In this document: positions 6,744 through 10,687 of the stretch, in pieces | Layout of the letters: every line of letters starts with the position of its first letter | How positions within the stretch are numbered: the stretch's first letter is position 1 | From: D2472 sp964444385 | GTDB lineage: Bacteria > Pseudomonadota > Gammaproteobacteria > Magnimaribacterales > D2472 | DNA: 10,687 nt | Direction of reading: 5' to 3' | Assembly (NCBI GenBank): GCA_964444385.1 | Contig: CAYUHD010000049.1 | Span: 1-10,687, forward strand | Made by a program: the position numbers and the translations under genes | Notes under the pieces: model-generated | What the model was told of the DNA's origin: nothing | The model's database searches: none | Seen by the model: the letters and a program-made list of their open reading frames with translations, nothing else

Positions 6744-7034
6744 TTAAGTTTTTCTCTCTGAGCTTTTAGTTTTAGATTTATCAGTAGTTTTTGTTTTTTC
6801 TTTAGGCTGTTTTGATTTTTCATCCTTAGTATCTACTATATTCTTTTTAGAGCCAGTTTTAAAATCAGTTTCATACCAACCTCCACCCTTTAACCTGAAA
6901 GAAGGAGCGGAAACTAATTTTTTAACGGCTTTTTTATTGCACTCAGGACAACTTTCAACAGGATGATCTGAAAATCTCTGAATTACTTCAAATTTATGCT
7001 CACATTTTGAGCATTTATATTCATAAATCGGCAT
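6744..7034 (-). CDS. FmdB-family zinc-ribbon protein
   Basis: This is a small cytoplasmic protein of the FmdB/CxxC_CxxC_SSSS family with unsettled function. The start MPIYEYKCSKCEHKFEVIQ is a textbook family N-terminus. Cys8, Cys11, Cys29 and Cys32 form the zinc ribbon. APSFRLKGGGWYETDF (43-58) is the conserved segment after it, and VKKLVSAPSF takes the place of the family's serine-rich region. Residues about 61-96 are a low-complexity tail of Lys, Ser, Thr, Glu and Asp, surely disordered. This gene directly before aspS is also the usual gammaproteobacterial arrangement. It is the first gene of the long minus-strand unit, so the promoter for aspS and probably the tol genes should lie in the 54 bases upstream. 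AGAG, 5 bases before the ATG, can serve as ribosome site. Confidence 0.93.
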   Translation of the reverse strand: MPIYEYKCSKCEHKFEVIQRFSDHPVESCPECNKKAVKKLVSAPSFRLKGGGWYETDFKTGSKKNIVDTKDEKSKQPKEKTKTTDKSKTKSSERKT

Positions 7035-7088
7035 AAGTCTCTAAAAAAATATAGAATTATAAACTAAATGAAATTTCAATTATAAAAA
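7035..7088. promoter_or_regulatory. Divergent intergenic region, FmdB-family gene / proS
   Basis: These 54 bases must carry the start signals of both the minus-strand ten-gene block and proS. The stretch is very AT-rich. On the minus strand it holds a perfect TATAAT (7056-7061) and a TTGAAA (7074-7079), but only 12 bases separate them, too few for a standard promoter pair. TTGAAA with a weak TCTATA (7050-7055) would have 18. On the plus strand TATAGAAT (7050-7057) and TATAAA (7059-7064) are possible -10 elements. Any proS leader would be short and has no Shine-Dalgarno. Position is secure; individual boxes are tentative. Confidence 0.5.
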
Positions 7089-8369
7089 ATGTTTTGGTCT
7101 AAGATTTTTTTGCCTACTTTAAAAGATACACCTCAAGATGCAGAGGTCATTAGTCATCAACTTATGCTGCGATCTGGAATGATTCGAAAAGTTGCATCAG
7201 GTATATATACATGGCTTCCGCTTGGTTTAAGAGTGCTAAGAAAAGTTGAAAATATTATACGAGAAGAAATGAATGCATCTGGAGCTCAAGAGGTTTTAAT
7301 GCCAATGGTTCAGCCAAGAGAATTATGGGAAGAAACTCAAAGATGGGAAAAAATGGGTCCAGAACTATTACGAATTCAAGATAGGAATGATAGAGACTTT
7401 TGCCTAGGTCCTACACATGAAGAGGTAATTACAGATCTAATAAGAAAAAATATTAAAAGTTATAAAGAGTTGCCCTTAAACATCTATCAGATCCAAACAA
7501 AATTCAGAGATGAAGTCAGACCTCGATACGGGGTAATGCGAGGAAGAGAGTTCTTAATGAAGGATTCTTATAGCTTTAACATCAATGAAGACTCCTTAGA
7601 AGAGTCTTATCTTTTAATGAAAGAAACATATATAAAAATAATTGAAAGATTAGGGCTAAAATATAAAATTGTTAAAGCAGATTCTGGTGCAATTGGTGGA
7701 GATGCATCTGAAGAATTTCATATCCTAGCTGAAAATGGTGAAGACACCATTGCAGTTAGCGATTCCTCTGAGTTTGCAATCAATACTGAGCTTCTACTAA
7801 AAGAAGGAGAAGATCTTAGTTCTCTTCAAGGCAAACCATCTCCAGACGGCAAGGGAGTAATAGAAATTCAAAAAGGAATAGAAGTTGGCCATATATTTCA
7901 ACTTGGAAAAGTTTATACAGATGCAATGAATGCTAATGTTCTTGATCAAAAAGGAAAAACAAAGCATCTTTATATGGGTTGTTATGGAATTGGAGTCTCT
8001 AGACTTGTTGCTGCAGCAATTGAACAAAATAATGATGATGGAGGAATTATCTGGCCAGAAACTATAGCTCCATATGAAGTCAATATAGTAGCTATTGGAT
8101 TTGATAAAGATAAAAAGATTGCAAAAGCATCAATGGATTTGTATCAAGAAATATCAGATATGGGGTATGAAGTCATCTTGGATGATAGAAAAGATGGCTA
8201 TGGAACTAAAATTAAAGACGCTGAATTAATAGGGATTCCAATGAACATAATTGTTGGTAAAAAGTATCTCGAAGCTAAAGAAATAGAGCTCAAATACAGA
8301 GACGGTCAAAGCTCTATTGGAAATATTGAAGATATTAAAACTATCTTCGAACACTACAAGAGTAAATAG
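7089..8369 (+). CDS. proS: Prolyl-tRNA synthetase lacking the INS editing domain
   Basis: This class II synthetase charges tRNA-Pro with proline. The product has 426 residues against 572 in E. coli. The catalytic core is complete: GPTHEEV (108-114), motif 2 with FRDEVRPRYGVMRGREFLMKD (139-159), and the second half of the core with IEVGHIFQLG (264-273) and motif 3 MGCYGIGVSRLVAAAIEQ (296-313). The C-terminal anticodon domain is about 328-426 (VILDDRKDGYGTK, ELIGIPMNIIVG). Between SEFAINTELL (227-236) and SPDGKG (251-256) only about 15 residues remain. E. coli has the INS domain of roughly 180 residues there, which hydrolyses Ala-tRNA-Pro. Both flanks align well with E. coli, so this is a clean domain loss, not a frameshift. 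There is no Shine-Dalgarno before the ATG. The stop TAG abuts the opposing thiolase stop. Confidence 0.95.
   Translation: MFWSKIFLPTLKDTPQDAEVISHQLMLRSGMIRKVASGIYTWLPLGLRVLRKVENIIREEMNASGAQEVLMPMVQPRELWEETQRWEKMGPELLRIQDRNDRDFCLGPTHEEVITDLIRKNIKSYKELPLNIYQIQTKFRDEVRPRYGVMRGREFLMKDSYSFNINEDSLEESYLLMKETYIKIIERLGLKYKIVKADSGAIGGDASEEFHILAENGEDTIAVSDSSEFAINTELLLKEGEDLSSLQGKPSPDGKGVIEIQKGIEVGHIFQLGKVYTDAMNANVLDQKGKTKHLYMGCYGIGVSRLVAAAIEQNNDDGGIIWPETIAPYEVNIVAIGFDKDKKIAKASMDLYQEISDMGYEVILDDRKDGYGTKIKDAELIGIPMNIIVGKKYLEAKEIELKYRDGQSSIGNIEDIKTIFEHYKSK
8282..8318. repeat. 9-bp perfect inverted repeat near the 3' end of proS
   Basis: AATAGAGCT (8282-8290) pairs with AGCTCTATT (8310-8318) across a 19-base loop. 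It lies inside proS and downstream of the thiolase stop on the other strand. No T-run follows on either strand, so it is not a classical intrinsic terminator, but it could form in either transcript. Confidence 0.5.
8328..8348. repeat. 7-bp perfect inverted repeat just before the convergent stop codons
   Basis: GAAGATA (8328-8334) and TATCTTC (8342-8348) pair across a 7-base loop; a G-U and an A-U pair could lengthen the stem by two. It is about 20 bases before the proS stop and so sits in the 3' part of both convergent transcripts. No T-run follows. It could be part of the 3' end of thiolase mRNA or chance in AT-rich DNA. Confidence 0.4.
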
Positions 8370-9548
8370 CTATATTCTCTCAATAATTGTTGCGTTAGCC
8401 GTTCCACCACCTTCACAGATTGCTTGAAGACCATATCTACCATTTGTTCGTTCAAGCTCATGAAGTAAAGTTGTCATCAGCTTCGCCCCTGTAGCGCCCA
8501 AGGGATGACCTAGAGCCATAGCTCCACCATTAACATTCAATTTTGCCATATCTGCTTTTAGCTCAATAGCCCAACATAATGGGACAGGTGCAAAAGCTTC
8601 ATTGATCTCATATAAATCTATATCGTCAATCTTAAGATCGGTTGTTTTTAAAACTTTATGAGATGCAGGAATAGGTCCACCAAGCATCATAATTGGATCA
8701 TCGCCGACAACACTAATACCAACTATTCTTGCTCTTGGATCTGATTTAACCTTTTTGAGTCCCTCGTCATTACAAATCATAAGAGCAGCTGCTCCATCTG
8801 TAATTTGACTTGCATTACCTGCGGTAATTACCCCTCCTTCTGTGACTGGGTTTAAGCCAGACAGAGCTTCAAGGCTTGCATCATATCTTATTCCCTCATC
8901 ATTAAAGACCATATCAGTCTTGCCCTCAGCGTTTTTAGCCTGAACAGCTAAAATCTCTCTATCAAAATACTTACCTTCAACTGCTACTGCTGCTTTCTGA
9001 TGACTGCTCAAAGCGAATTTATCAAGATCTTCACGAGATAAATTCCATTTTTCTGCCATTAATTCAGCACCAGTAAATTGTGAAAAGAAAATTCCTGGAT
9101 ACCTTTCTTTCATTCCATCGGAATCAAATGGTAAGCCATGGCCAGCTTCATATCCATCTTTAATACTTGCACCTATAGGGACCATAGACATAACCTCTAC
9201 TCCACCACCAATAACAACATCTTGAGTTCCAGACATAACGGCTTGAATTGCAAAATGAATAGCTTGCTGAGATGAACCACATTGACGATCTACTGATGTT
9301 CCTGGAACTGATTCAGGAAGGTTAGAAGCAAGAATTGCATTTCTAGCAACATTGCCTGATTGGGCACCAACTTGATCAACACAGCCAAAAATTACATCAT
9401 CAATTAACTCAGGATCAATGCCTGACTGATGAACAAGCTCATCTAAAACTTTTGCACCGAGATCTGCGGGGTGCCAATGGCTTAAGCTTCCGTTTTTTTT
9501 TCCTCCAGCTGTTCTAACTGCTGAAACTATGTATGCATTATCTGACAT
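8370..9548 (-). CDS. Thiolase (acetyl-CoA C-acyltransferase, FadA/FadA5-like)
   Basis: This thiolase either cleaves 3-ketoacyl-CoA with CoA (beta-oxidation) or condenses two acetyl-CoA; sequence alone does not decide which. The 392 residues are full length for the family. The nucleophile is Cys90 in DRQCGSSQQA, followed by GGGVEVMSMVP (114-124), NEAFA at 316-320, His348 in ALGHPLGATGA and the acid/base Cys378 in CEGGGTANATIIERI. Wording such as the DRQCGSSQQA start, FDREI and LHELERT recalls the degradative subgroup that includes mycobacterial FadA5, so a catabolic role is slightly favoured. There is a strong AGGAG six bases before the ATG. It lies 64 bases after recA and abuts proS tail to tail. 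It is not next to a fadB-type partner here. An A9 run lies in codons 15-19. Confidence 0.93.
   Translation of the reverse strand: MSDNAYIVSAVRTAGGKKNGSLSHWHPADLGAKVLDELVHQSGIDPELIDDVIFGCVDQVGAQSGNVARNAILASNLPESVPGTSVDRQCGSSQQAIHFAIQAVMSGTQDVVIGGGVEVMSMVPIGASIKDGYEAGHGLPFDSDGMKERYPGIFFSQFTGAELMAEKWNLSREDLDKFALSSHQKAAVAVEGKYFDREILAVQAKNAEGKTDMVFNDEGIRYDASLEALSGLNPVTEGGVITAGNASQITDGAAALMICNDEGLKKVKSDPRARIVGISVVGDDPIMMLGGPIPASHKVLKTTDLKIDDIDLYEINEAFAPVPLCWAIELKADMAKLNVNGGAMALGHPLGATGAKLMTTLLHELERTNGRYGLQAICEGGGTANATIIERI
9493..9501 (-). repeat. A9 homopolymer early in the thiolase gene
   Basis: On the coding strand nine A follow GG and encode the Lys-Lys-Asn of GGKKNG. The frame is intact here. 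Such a run is prone to slippage and to sequencing error; because the protein on both sides matches the family, I read it as correct. Confidence 0.8.
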
Positions 9549-9554
9549 GATACT

Positions 9555-9559
9555 CTCCT
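9555..9559 (-). promoter_or_regulatory. Ribosome binding site of the thiolase
   Basis: AGGAG on the minus strand, six bases before the ATG at 9548. It fixes the start that gives the normal family N-terminus. Confidence 0.8.
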
Positions 9560-9565
9560 ATAATG

Positions 9566-9595
9566 AGAATATCTTAATCAATTTTTACATGTCAT
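9566..9595 (-). promoter_or_regulatory. Possible sigma70 promoter for the thiolase gene
   Basis: In the 64 bases between recA and the thiolase the minus strand has ATGACA (9590-9595; five of six -35 bases), an 18-base spacer and TATTCT (9566-9571; four of six -10 bases). An AGGAG follows at 9555-9559. No recA terminator hairpin is visible in this gap, so read-through from recA is also possible. Confidence 0.3.
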
Positions 9596-9612
9596 AACAG
9601 GTTAAAGGATGA

Positions 9613-10620
9613 TTATTTCTTAGCAGGTTTATTCACTGATGGAATATAGGCTTTTCTAATTTCCTTCACTAAACCATCTCTAATCTTAGCATTCTCTTTT
9701 AAAAATTTGCTTGCATTTAACTTGCCTTGACCAATTTTTTCACCGTTGTGACTGTACCAAGATCCAGATTTTTCAACTAACTCAAGTTTTTGTCCTAGTT
9801 CTAGTATCTCGCCTTCAGTATTAATCCCCTCTCCATACATAATTTGAAACTCGGCTTTTTTAAATGGAGGCGATACTTTATTTTTGACAACTTTTACACG
9901 AGTCTCATTCCCAACAACCTCTTCACCTTCTTTTACTGCTCCTATACGCCTAATATCTAGGCGAACTGATGAGTAAAATTTCAAAGCATTTCCACCCGTA
10001 GTTGTCTCTGGATTACCAAATATAACACCTATCTTCATTCTAATTTGGTTAATAAATATAACCATTGCATTAGAACGCTGAATATTTCCTGCAATCTTTC
10101 TTAGTGCTTGTGACATTAATCGAGCTTGAAGCCCCATATGATGATCGCCCATATCTCCTTCAATTTCTGCTCTTGGAGTTAAGGCAGCTACTGAGTCAAC
10201 CACAATCAAATCTACACTCCCTGATTTTACAAGCATATCTGTAACTTCTAATGCTTGCTCACCTGTGTCTGGCTGAGAAAGAAGCAATTCATCAACATTA
10301 ACACCTAGTTTTTCAGCATAATTTGGATCAAGGGCATGCTCTGCATCAATAAATGCAGCTGTTCCTCCTGCTTTCTGACATTCAGCTATTACTTGCAATG
10401 TTAGCGTTGTTTTACCTGATGATTCAGGCCCAAAGATCTCTACAACTCTTCCCTTGGGAAGGCCGCCAATGCCCAGAGCTATATCTAACCCTAGCGAGCC
10501 AGTAGAAACTGATGGCATATCAACAATTTCTCGATCTCCCATTTTCATAACAGTTCCTTTGCCAAACTGCTTTTCAATCTGAGATAAAGTCTCGTTTAAG
10601 TTTTTTTCTTTATCTGACAT
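9613..10620 (-). CDS. recA: RecA recombinase, with a short non-acidic C-terminus
   Basis: RecA forms filaments on single-stranded DNA, drives strand exchange in recombinational repair and triggers LexA self-cleavage. The 335 residues compare with 353 in E. coli. Visible are the N-terminal helix region (1-33), the Walker A GPESSGKTT (64-72), LIVVDSVAAL (Walker B), loop L1 around EIEGDMGDHHMGLQAR and the NQIRMKIGVIFGNPETTTGGNALKFY segment containing loop L2. The C-terminus ends KAYIPSVNKPAKK, basic, where E. coli has an acidic regulatory tail. AAGGAG lies 6 bases before the ATG, and a LexA box lies just upstream of that. The gene that often follows recA, recX, is not here; a thiolase follows after 64 bases. 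Confidence 0.98.
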   Translation of the reverse strand: MSDKEKNLNETLSQIEKQFGKGTVMKMGDREIVDMPSVSTGSLGLDIALGIGGLPKGRVVEIFGPESSGKTTLTLQVIAECQKAGGTAAFIDAEHALDPNYAEKLGVNVDELLLSQPDTGEQALEVTDMLVKSGSVDLIVVDSVAALTPRAEIEGDMGDHHMGLQARLMSQALRKIAGNIQRSNAMVIFINQIRMKIGVIFGNPETTTGGNALKFYSSVRLDIRRIGAVKEGEEVVGNETRVKVVKNKVSPPFKKAEFQIMYGEGINTEGEILELGQKLELVEKSGSWYSHNGEKIGQGKLNASKFLKENAKIRDGLVKEIRKAYIPSVNKPAKK

Positions 10621-10626
10621 AACTTA

Positions 10627-10632
10627 CTCCTT
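10627..10632 (-). promoter_or_regulatory. Ribosome binding site of recA
   Basis: AAGGAG on the minus strand, six bases before the ATG at 10620. Its first base coincides with the last base of the LexA operator. Confidence 0.85.
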
Positions 10633-10651
10633 ACTGTATATTTGTACAGTA
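10632..10651 (-). promoter_or_regulatory. LexA operator (SOS box) of recA
   Basis: The minus strand reads TACTGT, eight bases, ACAGTA: a perfect six-base-arm palindrome that fits the gammaproteobacterial LexA consensus (CTGT-N8-ACAG with TA flanks). The centre is AT-rich as in E. coli boxes. It lies 12 bases before the recA ATG and overlaps the probable -10 element, so LexA binding would block transcription. This implies an E. coli-type LexA and a working SOS response. Confidence 0.93.
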
Positions 10652-10675
10652 TATTATAAAAATAGAAAATGTAAA
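10648..10675 (-). promoter_or_regulatory. Probable sigma70 promoter of recA
   Basis: On the minus strand TTTACA (10670-10675; five of six -35 bases) and TATACT (10648-10653; five of six -10 bases) are 16 bases apart, the spacing of the E. coli recA promoter. The -10 overlaps the LexA box by four bases. A perfect TATAAT at 10653-10658 is an alternative -10 but has a poor -35. Confidence 0.65.
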
Positions 10676-10687
10676 TTAAATATTATC

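Larger units (their letters stand above)
1..7034 (-). other. Putative ten-gene transcription unit fmdB-like - aspS - yebC - nuclease - ybgC - tolQRAB - pal
   Basis: All ten genes share the strand. Junctions in order of transcription: 15-base gap, 3-base gap, 2-base gap, 23-base overlap, 11-base overlap, 4-base overlap, 11-base overlap, 1-base overlap, 23-base gap. No hairpin with a T-run is seen at any junction. Translational coupling is likely from the nuclease through tolB, where most starts have weak or no Shine-Dalgarno sequences. Promoters inside coding sequence cannot be excluded; E. coli has more than one promoter in its tol-pal cluster. Confidence 0.7.

Noticed and set aside
7056..7079. 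TATAAT and TTGAAA as a standard promoter for the minus-strand block
   Set aside because: Only 12 bases separate them, so they cannot be paired as a normal sigma70 promoter, though either may belong to another pairing.
7791..7835. ProRS shortened by a frameshift or broken gene
   Set aside because: One uninterrupted frame runs through both halves with conserved residues on each side and a natural short joint; this is a domain loss, not a pseudogene.
7797..8027. Minus-strand open frame of 76 codons inside proS
   Set aside because: It is antisense to the conserved IEVGHIFQLG and MGCYGIGVSR segments of ProRS, and its product resembles nothing.
9493..9501. T9 on the plus strand as the tail of an intrinsic terminator
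   Set aside because: It lies within conserved thiolase codons, has no GC-rich hairpin before it, and no plus-strand gene ends nearby.
8370..10620. recA and the thiolase as one functional module
   Set aside because: There are 64 bases between them, the thiolase has its own strong ribosome site and a possible promoter, and no functional link is known; adjacency alone does not support it.

Overview
The window looks like part of the chromosome of an AT-rich, compact gammaproteobacterium. A streamlined marine lineage of the SAR86 type would fit, but that placement is inference. The evidence is the gene order (FmdB-family gene, aspS, yebC, [resolvase slot], ybgC, tolQ, tolR, tolA, tolB, pal), which matches the aspS-yebC-ruvCAB-ybgC-tol-pal block of Pseudomonas and related gammaproteobacteria, together with the low G+C and almost no non-coding DNA. 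No insertion sequence, CRISPR array, tRNA or rRNA gene is visible, and no stretch over 70 bases lacks a gene.

Layout. From 7034 down to 1, ten genes run on the minus strand with gaps of at most 23 bases, or with overlaps, and probably form one transcription unit. In order of transcription they are: a zinc-ribbon FmdB-family protein, aspartyl-tRNA synthetase, YebC, a small PD-(D/E)XK nuclease, the YbgC thioesterase, TolQ, TolR, a short TolA, TolB and Pal (cut by the window edge). Prolyl-tRNA synthetase diverges from this block at 7089 on the plus strand. It ends head-on, with no spacer at all, against a minus-strand thiolase (8370-9548). Upstream of the thiolase is recA (9613-10620), which carries a clear LexA operator in its promoter.

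How the genes work together. TolQ-TolR-TolA-TolB-Pal form the trans-envelope machine that constricts the outer membrane at division, with YbgC as its usual operon partner. AspRS, ProRS and YebC serve translation. RecA, and possibly the small nuclease, serve recombination.

Most notable points. (1) The position held by ruvC-ruvA-ruvB in relatives holds a single 140-residue Hjc/phage-like PD-(D/E)XK nuclease, a candidate non-orthologous Holliday-junction resolvase. (2) ProRS has lost the INS editing domain cleanly while otherwise resembling the gammaproteobacterial enzyme. (3) AspRS carries the His/Gly pair linked with non-discriminating enzymes, predicting GatCAB-dependent Asn-tRNA formation. 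(4) TolA is half the usual length and has a TonB-like build. (5) RecA lacks the acidic C-terminal tail.
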